Notes under the pieces: model-generated
Told to the model about the DNA's origin: nothing
Database searches by the model: none
The model's input: the letters and a program-made list of their open reading frames with translations, nothing else
Made by a program: the position numbers and the translations under genes
Shown here: piece by piece, positions 10,500-20,931 of the stretch
Layout: each line of letters starts with the position of its first letter
Numbering within the stretch: position 1 is the stretch's first letter
From: Synanceia verrucosa
Taxonomy: Eukaryota; Chordata; Actinopteri; Perciformes; Synanceiidae
Length of the DNA stretch: 64,000 nt
Assembly (NCBI GenBank): GCA_029721515.1
Contig: CM056566.1
Coordinates: 8,782,353 to 8,846,352 of the forward strand
Reading direction: 5' to 3'

Positions 10500-10624
10500 A
10501 GTGTAGTGTACACCATCATTCTGACGTAAAAGTTTACATGAGGACAGTGATCCAGTGGGAGGGGAGAGTAACTCTACTTAAGAGAGGGTGAACAGCTGTC
10601 TGTCTCTGTCGCCACATATTCAAG
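10500..10624 (+). promoter_or_regulatory. Probable HNMT promoter and non-coding first exon
   Basis: A conserved module (GGGAGGGGAGAGTAACTC, then CTTAAGAGAGGGTGAACAGC) ends at a good splice donor, CAAG|GTAACT, at 10624/10625. The next acceptor is at 10718, nine bases before the HNMT start codon. The whole module is kept in blocks B (39760-39865) and C (49695-49795). There is no clear TATA box; CAGCTG (an E-box) is present. Exon 1 and the promoter call are inferred from splice signals and position. Confidence 0.5.
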
Positions 10625-10727
10625 GTAACTATTAAATACTTAAAACATATGATTGACTTTTACTATGTGATTTAAAGGTGTTGCATGCCTAAAAACATCT
10701 GTGTGTGATGCATTGCAGAAATCCATC

Positions 10728-12426
10728 ATGGCTGCAGAATTGAGGGAGAAATGTTATGAGGGCGATATTGTCCAAAACTTCCAGGTCTACCTAGAACAGT
10801 CCCAACAGCACAAGACTGTTATCCAGTGTTTTCACAACATCCTGCCAGGAGAATTTAAAAGGTATATAAAGTTTAGGATGTTGTTTTACCATTTCAACTT
10901 GGCATTTGTAAACACTTCCACTTGTCCTTTATTGCAGAATTGGAGCAGGTAAAAGCAGCCTGGATGTTCTTGGTGTTGGAAGCGGTGGAGGTGAGTTATG
11001 AGATATGATGTTTGATACTTCATCAGGTGATAGCTGTACTGGACAATTCCAACCACTGCTGGAACATGTTTGCATTGACTTTAAATTAACTTAACTTCGC
11101 CTTAAGTCAGATTTAAAATGATAAGACGACAGAGCAAATGCACCACACACCTCTCTCACACTGAAGCAGCATTACAGTGAGGCAGTGGGATTTCAAAGTC
11201 TGAAGAATTTCTGGTTCATTCCAGGGGAAATGGATGCTGAGCTGCTCACTATGTTGCAGTCTACGTTCCCTGCTGTTCCGATCACTGCTGACATTGTTGA
11301 GGGCTGCTCTGAGCTCACAGACACCTTCAAAGGTATCAACAATTCAGAGTGACATGCTTTTTTTCCACAGTATTTGTGATGTATATTCTCAATTTGTGGA
11401 AAGGGTGTAACTTGACTTTGACTCATGGCTGGGCATTGTGTAAAAAGGGAGAAAAACCTTCCTGCATGTATGTGGGAACACATGTGATAGCACTGGGATA
11501 TCTGCTGATGTGCTGTCTGATCTGAACGCACATATCTACATTTTCTGATCAGAGCGTCTTGGGCTTTTCTAGACTGAACAAAGGCTTCAGAGCAGAGCAA
11601 AGCATTGTGGAAAAGATGCTCTTGTTTCTGATCATAATCTGCACCTAGGTCATAGTTCATATATAACCTGCACATATACATGCATGTTAACACCTGCTTT
11701 TTCTCTGTTTTATATCCAACTCATAGCTCTGGTTGCAAAGACCACCAACCTTCAGAAGATCAAATTTGCTTGGCATTCAATGACCAGCGAGGAATATGAG
11801 AGGAAAGTCAAAGCAGAAGGAGACATGAAGAGATTTGACTTCATACACATGGTTCATGTATGAGGACTTTGCTTCTTGGACATATAAATTTTAAATGACA
11901 TCATGACATCATGATATCATCATATCATGGCCTTTTGGCTTTCTGTGTTCATTAATTTGAAGCAAATCAGTAAGAAGATTTTTCTGCCAAACAAAAGTAT
12001 ATAACGATCAGTGCTATACATAGGCACATACTACTGTATATAATTTGCAGCTTTCTGTCAGAGCTTCAATCCAGAAAGTCAGTGAAAAGGTTCCCATCAA
12101 TTCTGTCCATAACAGGTGATTTACCATGTGGGTAACCTTGCCAATACTATCAAGTTCTACCACAGCCTTCTGAAGGATAACGGCAGGATGATGATCATCG
12201 TTGCAGCAGGTCAGTAGAACTTCTGCTGTAAGTAAAACTTACCAACAAGCTGACATGACCTTCATCCACCCATCAATCATTTATAATGTCTAGTAATTTT
12301 TGCATTAATGCCATGAATATTATAACTTTCATTTTATATATTTTTTATATTCAATATATGAATAAATTCAGATGAAGCTCCGTGAGAAGTCACAGGAACA
12401 ACCAGGAAGACACCACAGTAATAATG

Positions 12427-12457
<31 letters not shown>

Positions 12458-13105
12458 AATTTATTTGAAGCGTCTTTTGGAACCTCAGGGTTGCTTTACA
12501 AGTGCATAAAAAGATAGACAATAACATACATCATATGATAAAAAATAAATACTAGTAATGGGCAATTAAATACAAGGCTTTAAAGGTAAGCTGGAGTGTT
12601 TTTAAGGTTATGCAATGACAGATGGGTAGCCAGTGGAGCTGTTGAATAACAAGTATAGCAGGTGTAGCAGGTGTGTGTGTCTCCTGACTGTTAAAAAATA
12701 TAATTAGTGTTTTGTTGTCTGCCTATGTTTGTCATCTCACACCATGCAGTCACTGCTGGGCGGAACATCCTGTTTAAGGCTTACAAAAAGGAGCTCAGTA
12801 CTGGCGTCATCAAAGAGTACCGCTCTTCAGGAGAGGTTACTGCCTGTCTGAAGAGTCTTGGCCTGAAATATGAGGAGCACGCCATTCCTGACACCTTCGA
12901 CATCTCTGAGTGCTTCAACCCAAGCAGCCAGACTGGAGAACATCTGTTGAGTTTCATTACAGCAAAAGATCATTTCTGCCAGTCCTTTACACCAGAGATT
13001 AGAGCAGGCATCTTAGACCTTCTCAAGTCTAACAAGTGCAGCACTGAAAAAGATGGCAGAGTTTTCTTCACCAACAATTTTTGCTGCATAATAGTTTATG
13101 CTTGA
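10728..13105 (+). CDS. hnmt: Histamine N-methyltransferase (HNMT), six coding exons
   Basis: A cytosolic enzyme that transfers methyl from S-adenosylmethionine to the imidazole of histamine, ending histamine signalling. Coding exons: 10728-10861, 10938-10990, 11225-11332, 11727-11857, 12116-12209, 12750-13105. All introns are GT-AG, and the sum is 876 nt = 291 codons plus stop (human protein: 292 residues). Residues about 54-65 read DVLGVGSGGGEM, the SAM-binding glycine loop. Other family stretches are LVAKTTNLQKIKFAWH, DFIHMVH, KFYHSLLKDNGRMMII and a C-terminal TNN. The start ATG is nine bases after the acceptor; an upstream in-frame GTG at 10701 lies across the splice site and is not used. 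By eye, human Glu28 and Gln143, which I recall as histamine contacts, correspond to Gln27 and His142, while Asn283 is kept as Asn282. It could be an HNMT-like paralog. Confidence 0.9.
12415..12650. repeat. Microsatellite and LINE 3'-end fragment in HNMT intron
   Basis: An (ATA)n run at 12423-12457 is followed by ACAATTTATTTGAAGCG and TTGCTTTACAAGTGCATAAA, which resemble the 3' end of fish L2-like LINEs lying on the minus strand with the run as tail. It lies in the last intron and contains no splice conflict. Confidence 0.5.
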
Positions 13106-13283
13106 ATGTTACTCAATACGGACACCTGCTGGATTGTGCACATTATTGCAGGCGACCAAGTTGAGAAACTCCACTGACATACTGATAAAATGACCTAGTA
13201 TATACACAATATATTGTGTTTTATATTGTATTATTTTATATCTTTAGTGTAAAATGTCTTTGATATCTTTACACTTTACAATC

Positions 13284-13289
13284 AATAAA
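13284..13289 (+). terminator. HNMT poly(A) signal
   Basis: AATAAA lies 179 bases after the HNMT stop codon, in AT-rich sequence. No competing gene follows on this strand. Confidence 0.65.
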
Positions 13290-13389
13290 TAATGTGAGCC
13301 TGTGTCATTATGTGAAAATCAAAGTGTGAATGTAATGTTGCTTTTGTACTTGTCATTGAGGCAGAGAGGGTTTTTTTTTAATTTATAGT

Positions 13390-13690
13390 TTATTTATAGT
13401 TTTTCCAGTGTTTTGGCTTTCAGTCTGTTACGTTTTTTTGAGGCAAGTTCTCCAACTTTGGAGAACACCCACTCACATAGCACCGATAACGCATAAAAAC
13501 TGTAGGGACAGTCGGAAGAGGTTTGGATAAATGTTTTTTCTGGCTGGCCCAATATCTCAAAAGATCCTGGGATCTTGCTAGGTTGCTCTCTGCGAGGTAT
13601 CTCTGGACCTCGATAATGGAATCTGCTGTGATGTTGCTTGTCTGCCTGTCAACTTCCTCATCCAGCTGGTGCCACAGATTACCTATAAAA
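13390..13690 (-). pseudogene. hAT transposase C-terminal fragment
   Basis: On the minus strand the sequence reads EWVFSKVGELASKKRNRLKAK, the conserved hAT dimerisation-region signature, at about 13475-13400. Upstream lies a LWHQLDEEVDRQTSN segment near 13680. A frameshift falls near 13555. At the upstream edge a pyrimidine-rich TTTTATAG could be a splice acceptor, as in multi-exon hAT/ZBED genes. It is convergent with HNMT. Most likely a dead transposon fragment. Confidence 0.6.
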
Positions 13691-13989
13691 CAACAGCACT
13701 GAGGAGGTGCTGTTATTTATGTATGATAGTCCCGTTGAACAAATGCAGCATTTAACCTGCAGAAAATTAAATGAGTAATTTAAACTAAGAGTTGCTTCGA
13801 AATGGATTTGAATTCTGATAGATCAAGTGGTAACTGAGAAGAACAGGATGAAATAAAAACAAATAGCCTACCTTGTTTGGCGATATAAGATCAAAATGAT
13901 CCCACACGGCAGGCACCTTTCTCTTTCTTTCTGACGGCTCCTTGCCACGGCTTGAATGGAGAGTTGTACATCAAAAATGCAATAATCTT

Positions 13990-14815
13990 TTTTTGGCAGA
14001 GATGCAGCCCGTTCTTCTTCTTCTTCTTCTTCTAATAGTTCCGGCAGGCTGTACGCAAAGGAGCGTAATGCTGCCCTCCACAGTCAATTCTTGACAGTTA
14101 TCTGAAATTCTCACATACATCTGCTCCAAAAATGAACTTATGACAAAAAACAGATAACCCCACACCTGAAAGATCTTTGAACAACTGGTGTCTTTCCCTT
14201 TTATATTTGTTGCAGACATAAATAATATGATGCACGGATTCAAAATTTCCACATTCGCAAAGACCATCTGGATGCTTCCCTACTACTTTCAGACACCCTG
14301 CCAGACCACAGTGACCTAATCTCATCCTGGTTAGAATTACATTGTCTGTCCGCCCAGCTTTCATTTTCCGTACTTTACTTTTAACTGAAGGCTGTATGGT
14401 GAAAAAATGCCTGCCCCTCTTCTTCCTACCACTGGTGTACCAGTTTTTCTTTACATCTGCTGTCACATTCACCTTTTCCCAAGGGGACACTTAACTCTAC
14501 AGTTTCCTTTGAAAAGCTTGCTTTGCCAAGGAAGCAGAGATGTTGTTTCCCTCCACTCCTGCATGCCCAGGTACCCACAGAAAACACACAGTGTGTCCCA
14601 ATCTTTCAATTCTAAATAAGCAAGATAAAATTTCCCAGATCAGATCAGGACGGGCCCTTGATGTCCCCTCCTTCAGCACTATCAAAGCAGCAGCTGAATC
14701 AGAACATATAATGCTTTTTGGGGTCTTGTTCTCCTCAATCCACTCTAGTGCTCGTAAAATTTCCAGCAACTCCACAGAGAAAACTGACAAGTGATCTGAC
14801 ACTCAGACTTGTACT
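13990..14815 (-). pseudogene. I/Nimb-like LINE 3' end with RNase H
   Basis: On the minus strand, 14802-14497 encodes SVELLEILRALEW, IICSDSAAAL and CFLWVPGHAGVEGN, which are RNase H catalytic regions. Then 14490-14098 encodes the C-terminal tail with CECGNFESVHHIIYVC, a zinc-binding CxC..HxxxxC pattern. The element ends in an (AAG)n tail (TTC repeats on the + strand, about 14004-14030). A frameshift joins the two parts. The upstream RT is missing, so it is a 5'-truncated copy. Confidence 0.8.
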
Positions 14816-16330
14816 ACTGCTGGCCACATATACTCTTGTAAAAATTAACTGAACTTATTTTTCCCTGAGAAGTCCACACTTGTACTACCAAGCATTCTAG
14901 AATCAGATCATACTCTCACACTTTATATTGGGTCCCTAATTTAACAAATGTTGCACAACCACCACCAGATTTTTCAGATCTATTTCTGCGCAGACAAGTA
15001 TACCCTGGGATTGTCACAAGGTGACAGTAGCCATCCATTGAACTCATGCCACTAAGGTTTATTATTTGCATTTATGTGTGTATTTATGTTTTATTTTGAG
15101 TGTATTTTTGCATGTTTTTTTATATTTTGTGTAGCTTTTGATTGCTTTTGTGTGGTGTATTGTTACACTTTTGATGGTTGTTTTTTTCTTGTGCTTGGAG
15201 TTGTATAATAACCACAGTGGACATTATGGACAAGTACTTGGTTCTGCCCTTTGTATTACACCTCCTCTGTTTGTCCCCGAGTGATTGGCATGTAATCCGT
15301 GTGCCCTGCTACAAAAACAGGTGGAAATCATCAGCTCGGGGGCTGGGCATGTTAACTCCTTCCTGCAGTCCTCAGACCAGGGTTCGGCGGCCCTGTGGTG
15401 TGGAAGCAGATTTGGCCAGCTGCCACGAGAAGACTGAGAGACTGGAAACACGATAAGAAAAGCAGTTTGAGACGCTGGGTTAGTGGGATTCTCTGTGTAG
15501 AGGAGCCCGGTACTTATTGTGACTGTTTGATTCATTCCTAGCGGCTGTGGATCGCCCTGGACCTACAAGACGAAGAGCACAGGGAGCAGCTGACAGAACG
15601 TAACGCCACGACAACACCGCCCCACACCCCCGCTATTGGACCGCCTGCTCCAGATTACTTCGGGCCGGTGGAACGAGGAACCAAAGCAGCTGGACACGGA
15701 CACGTGGACGCCATTGACGATGCCGAGCTGGGCCCCCCCACTACTGGACGGATCTCCGCCTTCATGCTGAGTATAGACTGAGGGAAGAGTTGTGTGGACT
15801 GGGCTGTAGGGGCGTACAAAGAAAGACTTTGAGGGATGGGCTAGTCTCCAATTTTATTCTGATTAATTTGTCGATTTATGATCTTATTCTGTTTTAAATT
15901 GTTCAGTACTGTCCAGTATTTACACTGAGTTTTTTTTAGAGATATTTTAAACATGCACACCTGCAACTCATTCTTCTGTATTTCTGTGTGGAGTGTAAAT
16001 GGAGGAATGAGTTGCAAGTGTGTATAGTGTGCAACTCATTCATCTATTCATACACAACTAAGGAGCAGGGGAGGAAAAAGAGCCCTGAGCACAGTAAAAG
16101 AAAACAAAACAACACCATATGACAACAGTCATGACAGCACTCACACCCTGTGACTCTCCCCTAACCGATGTGTTCTAGTCCCTTGAACACACACAACCAC
16201 TCTATGGCACTCCCCCCTAACCTATGTGTGCCAGTCGTTCACACAATACCTCTGTAACAGTATTCCCTAGTGGTAACTCTTGGACCATCTAGACTCAGAC
16301 TGAGGCACTTGTCTCACCATGTTAGGCCAC
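14816..16330. other. Unassigned interval
   Basis: I found no gene. Positions 15180-15830 are GC-richer than their surroundings and read like a transposon leader or LTR, but no ends were found. At 16130-16260 two similar segments (TCTCCCCTAACCGATGTGT and TCCCCCCTAACCTATGTGT) form a short direct repeat beside the gypsy relic. Confidence 0.3.
15957..16023. repeat. Imperfect inverted repeat with third arm
   Basis: CACACCTGCAACTCATTC (15957-15974) is repeated in inverted form as GAATGAGTTGCAAGTGTG (about 16005-16022). A further direct copy, TGCAACTCATTCATC, follows at 16029. This could be the ends of tiny foldback elements. Confidence 0.45.
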
Positions 16331-16339
16331 AGTTGTCCC

Positions 16340-17560
16340 TTGGGATGGGTAGTGCAGGCCTAGGGTCATGAAATCAAGGGCTACAATGTGCATTGGTGTC
16401 TTGGGTATGAGGAGGGCAAGCAGTGCTTTACCTTGTGGTCTGAAGTTGTGCAGTATGCAGTGTGGGCAGGCTTGAATCCAGGTATTTACAGTCTTTTCCA
16501 TTTGGGGCTAGTAGAAATTCCTCCTCAACAGAGACGGCGAGCTTTCCAACTCCAGATGCCCCACCTGTTGGGGTACATTTCCCATAGCGCTTGGGCTTGG
16601 GCAGCAGGGATGACAATCTGTTGAAGAAGCTCAAGAGTTTGCGAGACTTGCACAATACTGTACAGAACACCATTGTTTAATTTCAACCAGCTCAATAGTC
16701 TCTTAACTGGCAAAGCCAGCATATTCTTTCACCTTCCACAGAGTGGGGTCCTCAGTTTGTATTGTCCTCCACAGCTGTGTCCCAACCCCAGCTGTTAGGC
16801 AAAGCCTCTGGGGTAGGAGGGGCTGCAGTCACCCTCACAAGCTGCTCCTCTTCTGGCTTTTGTCCAGCTGGTTAGAGCCAGGTGTTAGCCTTTTCTCTGC
16901 CCGGTTTCCAGACCGTAGTCGGGGAGCAGGGGGGGGGAATGTTCACTTTGCTCCAAGGGCCGAAGCGCGCCGCCGCTTCGGGACTAACCCCTTTCATGTC
17001 CTCCGTGGCTCGAACAGCGTAAAGGAACTCACACCGAGACTTGATGTTGAGTCTTGCGAGGTTGCGGCCTTTATTAACTTAAGACCGTTAACAGCACTGT
17101 ACATCGGCTCAAAGAACTGTGGCTTTCTAACATTACTTCCTGGCTGTAGCCGCACTCGGTCTCTGCATACAACATGCACAACACACACGACTTCACTTAC
17201 TCGCTGTCAGCACACATTCACGCTCACACCCGCACCCGCTCGCCCCCTGCTGGACAGAAATACAGTATCACACTCTTACAACACAGGGAATCTGGATAGA
17301 ACAGCAGCATTGGTGTTGTCTTTACCAGGGTGGTGTTTGATGGTATAGTAAAAATTGGACAATTATGCAACTTAGCAGTCTTAGCAGTTTATAGGTGTAC
17401 CAGTGGGTTGTTATCTGTCATTACAATTATCTTTGCTCTACAGATAATATTTGAATTTCTACACTATTTCCCACTTCATAGCAAGAAGTTCTAGTTTGAA
17501 TGAATTGTAGTTGGAATCTTTGCATTCGGGCAGGTGAAGGCTCCTGCTAGCATATGCAAT
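16340..17560 (-). mobile_element. Ty3/gypsy relic, RNase H to integrase
   Basis: On the minus strand, 17560-17345 encodes ASRSLHLPECKDSNYNSFKL, the RNase H region of gypsy pol. After a solo LTR insertion (16940-17285) the frame resumes with LLQQIVIPAAQAQALW near 16640-16590. The integrase zinc-finger second half follows, with ACPHC-like residues near 16465-16480. Stops and frameshifts are frequent; neither LTR of this element is identified. Confidence 0.65.
16940..17285 (-). mobile_element. Solo LTR with perfect 5-bp target duplication
   Basis: 346 bp begins TG and ends CA on either strand (TGTTCACT...AACACA on +) and is flanked by GGGAA on both sides (16935-16939 and 17286-17290). On the minus strand it contains AATAAAGG (complement near 17065-17075), a plausible poly(A) signal. 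A 201-codon open frame over it on the + strand is incidental. It sits inside the older gypsy relic. Confidence 0.85.
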
Positions 17561-17566
17561 TACCTG

Positions 17567-17726
17567 TCATGTCTGTCAAGTTCTAATTATTATTTCAGTC
17601 TTGTCATTTTTGTCTTGTCATTTCCTGTTTTAATTTGGAATTAATTGTCTCCCCCTTGTTTCAGCTTCACTTTCTGCCCTGTATCCCACATCTGGTGATT
17701 GTCTGCTCTGCCCCTGATTGTTTCGC
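17567..17726 (+). repeat. LTR-related dispersed repeat, short copy
   Basis: It shares CTTGTCATTTCCTGTTTT and the following 90 bp with copies at 755 and (reverse) 34960-35140. It begins TGTCATGTCTG, as an LTR might. It is cut at 17726 where the duplicated LINE block begins. Confidence 0.4.
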
Positions 17727-18275
17727 AAGTACCTGGTAGCCAAGCCTGCAACCATGGGGCCCAGCTGGGCATAGCCCGAAGAGGCAACGTGGGTCTCTCT
17801 TCCCAAGGAGCTTACCAGCTGTGAGAGAGGCCAATAGGGTCAGCTGCAATGTGAGGTGGGTGGTGGCTGAAGATGGTGGCCAAAGATGGGGACTTTGGCA
17901 GGCCAATCCCTGGCTACAGAAGCTAGAACTAGGGATGTGGAATGTCACCTCTCTGGCAGGGAAGGAGCCTGAACCGGTGTGTGAGGTTGAGAAGTTACAA
18001 TTAGACATAGTCGGGCTCACCTTGACGCACAGCTTGGGCTCTGGTACCAGTCCTCTTGATTCCACTCTGGTGTTGCCCCTGGTGAGAGGCACAGAGCAGA
18101 AGTGGGTATACTTATTGCCCCCGGCTCTGTGCCAGTATGTTGGGGTTTACCCCGGTATACGATAGGGTAAGCCTCAGAGGGTAGCCTCCCTCTATCTTCA
18201 GGTGGGAGGACAGGTCCTGACTGTTGTGTGTGCTTATACACCAAACAACAGTTCAGAGTACCCACCCTTTTTAGT
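17727..18275 (+). pseudogene. LINE 5' region with endonuclease start (copy 1)
   Basis: The + strand encodes MWNVTSLAGKEPE near 17935, then LDIVGLT and, after a frame change, VGGQVLTVVCAYTPNNSSEY near 18205-18255. These are the N-terminal motifs of the AP-type endonuclease of a common fish LINE. The region before the ATG is GC-rich leader. The remaining endonuclease and RT are absent; the element stops at about 18275. Confidence 0.7.
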
Positions 18276-18361
18276 CTATATAAATATTTAATGATGTCGA
18301 TGTTTGAATGGTTCCCTCTGCACAGGAATGTGTTCTATTGGTCTATATTTCATCATCATCC

Positions 18362-18653
18362 ATCCATCCATCCATCCATTTTCTACCACTTATCCTCATA
18401 GGGTCGCGGGGGGGCTGGAGCCTATCCCAGCTGTCTTAGGGCGGAAGGCAGGGTACACCCTGGACAAGTCGCCACCTCATCGCAGGGCACATAGAGACAG
18501 ACAACCACTCACACTCACACCTACGGTCAATTTAAATTAGCCAATTAACCTAATCCCCATGCATGTTTTTGGATGGTGGGAGGAAGCCGGAGTACCCGGA
18601 AAGAACCCACGCAGACACGGGGAGAACATGCAAACTCCACACAGAAAGGCTTC
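18362..18653 (-). mobile_element. tRNA-related SINE, 5'-truncated, minus strand
   Basis: The (CATC)n end and GGTCGCGGGGGGCTGGAGCC region match the element at 63205-63560 in inverted orientation. Direct repeats CATCATCATCC flank it (18351-18361 and 18654-18664). The paralogous site at about 61628-61640 has a single copy of that sequence and no element. Confidence 0.85.
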
Positions 18654-18999
18654 CATCATCATCCTCAGTACATATTTTGAAAATATTAATTCCATTTTCT
18701 TAAGCACAAGTTTCATCACAAATTTCACAAAATCACAACACATCATCAACCATTCTTCTTAGGTTTGGAGTTACCTAAAGATATTACCACTTACCTCTTT
18801 GCACAGTTGTGCAAATCAAAATAATTTTATGGCATTATTTTGGCTTAAACATATGGGGCCATTATTATGTTCAGAATTTGTGTGTGTAATCAGATTCGTA
18901 AAATGCGTAAAAAAAAAAAAATCTGCAAATGCATGCATTGATCTGTATGACAACTGAAAAAGCGTGCACTGATCTGTGTGTAAAAATAAAATCTGCAAA

Positions 19000-19382
19000 T
19001 GCATACTGTATATTAATGCTCACACATATAAGTATTTTGCTTGCAGTACAGCACAGTTTTCAGATTGGCCTTATTAAAGTCTCCAGCTATAACATGAACG
19101 CCATACGGGTGGGCCTGCTGCTGTTCATTCATGGTGTTCAGCAGCAGAGACAGCGCCACGCTAGCAATAGCATCTGGTGGGATGTAAACAGCGGTGATGA
19201 TAACCACTGCTAGCTCTCTCGGGACAAAATATGGTCAGACTTGTACTCAGTGTTGGGGGAGCAGTGTTTCACTGTGACTGTGCTGTTATCGCACCAGTCC
19301 TCATGCACATAAATACAGAGCTCCCACCTATGCTTTTACCGGAGTCCTCAGTGCAATCCCAGCAGTGCAGAGAGCAGCTTGC
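19000..19382 (-). pseudogene. LINE endonuclease fragment
   Basis: On the minus strand it reads VIITAVYIPPDAIASVALSL and VHVIAGDFNKANLKTVL near 19207-19060, the AP-endonuclease region with GDFN of a fish LINE. Its upstream continuation probably lies beyond a 5-kb LINE insertion, from 24385. Most of the downstream RT is missing. Confidence 0.7.
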
Positions 19383-19498
19383 TAGCTGCATGCTACTACT
19401 TCTTCTTCTTCTTCTTGTTTAATTGGCAGATCGCAAACAGCTTAAGGGGGCACACCGCCACCTACTGTACAAGAGTGTGTAGTATCGCCTCACATACC

Positions 19499-20236
19499 TC
19501 AGATTCTGGCTGACAGCCTTGTACTGCAGAGAAAAATAAAGAGAGCCTTTCTCACCGGCCTCACTCCTTCACCTTCTCCCTCTGTTCCTAATATTCCCAA
19601 GTGACTCCATTGATGCCCTGCTGCTGTGGCTGCCTCTTGTAGTATCTCTCTCTCCACTATGTATTTTAGACAACCTATTAATACATGCTCCACACTTTCT
19701 TTAACATCACACCAGTCACAGCGGTTGGAACACCTTTTCCCCAATTTATATAATGTGTCGTTAAGCCCAGTGTGCCCCATTCTTAGTCTTGTCATAACAA
19801 CCTCCTGTCTTCTGTTCCTTTCTTTGATAGTCTTTGTTGTTACTGACTTTTGTATTCTATGATATTGTCTTCCTTTCTGATCCCCATCCCACCTCCTCTG
19901 CCACATTTCCTTCCCTTTCTTCTTTATTATTGCTTTTGCCTCTCCTTTCCCAAGAGGGATTGGAACTGTTATATTCCTTTCCAGTGCTTGTTTTGTCAAT
20001 TTAGCTACAATTTCATTGCCTTTTACCCCTTCATGTGCTGACACCCAACAGAACTGAACATCTATACCACCCTTGTGTAGTCTAAATAAGCTGTGCTGAA
20101 GTTCAATGATCAAGTTCTCTCTAATAGAATTTGGTGACTGTAAACTTTGCAGTACTGAAAGTGAATCTGTGCACACCACCACCCTGTCCGGCCTGACTTC
20201 CTCCACCCACTGCAAACTGATAATGACTGCCACCAT
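19499..20236 (-). pseudogene. LINE ORF2 RNase H and C-terminal tail
   Basis: The minus strand encodes VVVCTDSLSVLQSLQS (catalytic aspartate), VQFCWVSAHEGVKGNEIVAK (last catalytic region, with His-Glu where His-Val or His-Ala is common), RLRMGHTGLN, then CDWCDVKESVEHVLIGC, a CxxC..HxxxxC zinc-like tail. The first RNase H catalytic regions lie upstream of 20236 in a different frame. Confidence 0.8.
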
Positions 20237-20931
20237 TTCTGTGGTAACAACTTACAGCTGATCTGATAACCTTCTGGAAATGCATATATTAAACTCAGGT
20301 ATGTACACCCCTATTCCCACACACCCTTATGTGTTCTTGGAGCCGTCTGCGTAAATTTTTAGATAGCCAAAAAGTTATATCTCATATAACTAATATAACT
20401 AATATGTCTGTCTTGACTCCTACTTCCCACATATTCCATTCCCTTTTCATTTCGAAGACTTTAACGTCCACCTTGACCTCAGGGTATAACCATGGGGGAA
20501 TACCACTAACTGGGGTGGGCTGGGTAAATTCCATGTCATTCATTCCATATTCTTCAGCACATACACTCATTGTCCATCCAACCCTCGCCTCTGGAACCTG
20601 ACATACTCCCAACAGTTCTGTAATATCTTTGTAGATTTTTTCTTCCACTTCCTTTAAGCTTGGCCCAGTAGGTAAGTGCAATCTTTTCTCTTCTAATCTC
20701 CAATGGAGTCTCATTTGCTTCAATTAATAAGGCATTGATTGAGGTTGTCTTTATGGCTCCAGTGCAAACACATCAAGCTCTATACTGCAATCAGTCAATT
20801 TTCTGCAGCGCTGTTTTTGTCGCAGCTCCATAAGCTATACATCTAATACTGATCCCATCAGAGCTCCATAGATGTCAACAAGCGACTGTTTATCTGACCC
20901 CCAATCACATCCAGCTACAGCACGTAATAAG

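Larger units (their letters stand above)
6150..11075. repeat. Duplicated block A (HNMT upstream region)
   Basis: Sequence from the LINE 3' end (6150) through the HNMT promoter, its first two coding exons and part of intron 3 (to about 11075) is paired with block B (38118-40263 plus 44005-44075). Matching continues in unique-looking DNA beyond the LINE, so this is duplication of a chromosomal segment and not two separate LINE insertions. Block A has three stretches that B lacks: about 6660-8700, a Tc1 element (9177-10008) and a LINE tail (about 10225-10455). Confidence 0.8.
17727..18870 (+). repeat. Duplicated block, copy 1 (pairs with 61004-62430)
   Basis: The first 550 bp are the 5' part of a LINE. 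The rest (from about 18276) is other DNA that matches 61545-62430 after removal of a SINE here (18362-18653) and a solo LTR there (61734-62334). The shared junction between LINE and non-LINE DNA shows that a composite segment was copied. Confidence 0.75.

Noticed and set aside
10701..10727. Earlier HNMT start at an in-frame GTG
   Set aside because: It spans the splice acceptor at 10717-10718. The ATG at 10728 gives a length and N-terminus fitting the family.
11193..11693. 166-codon minus-strand frame inside HNMT
   Set aside because: It is antisense to HNMT coding exon 3 and its intron, with no recognisable motif.
16743..17348. 201-codon open frame on the + strand
   Set aside because: It lies across a solo LTR and a gypsy relic that reads on the minus strand, has Thr/His/Pro-rich low-complexity sequence and no domain.
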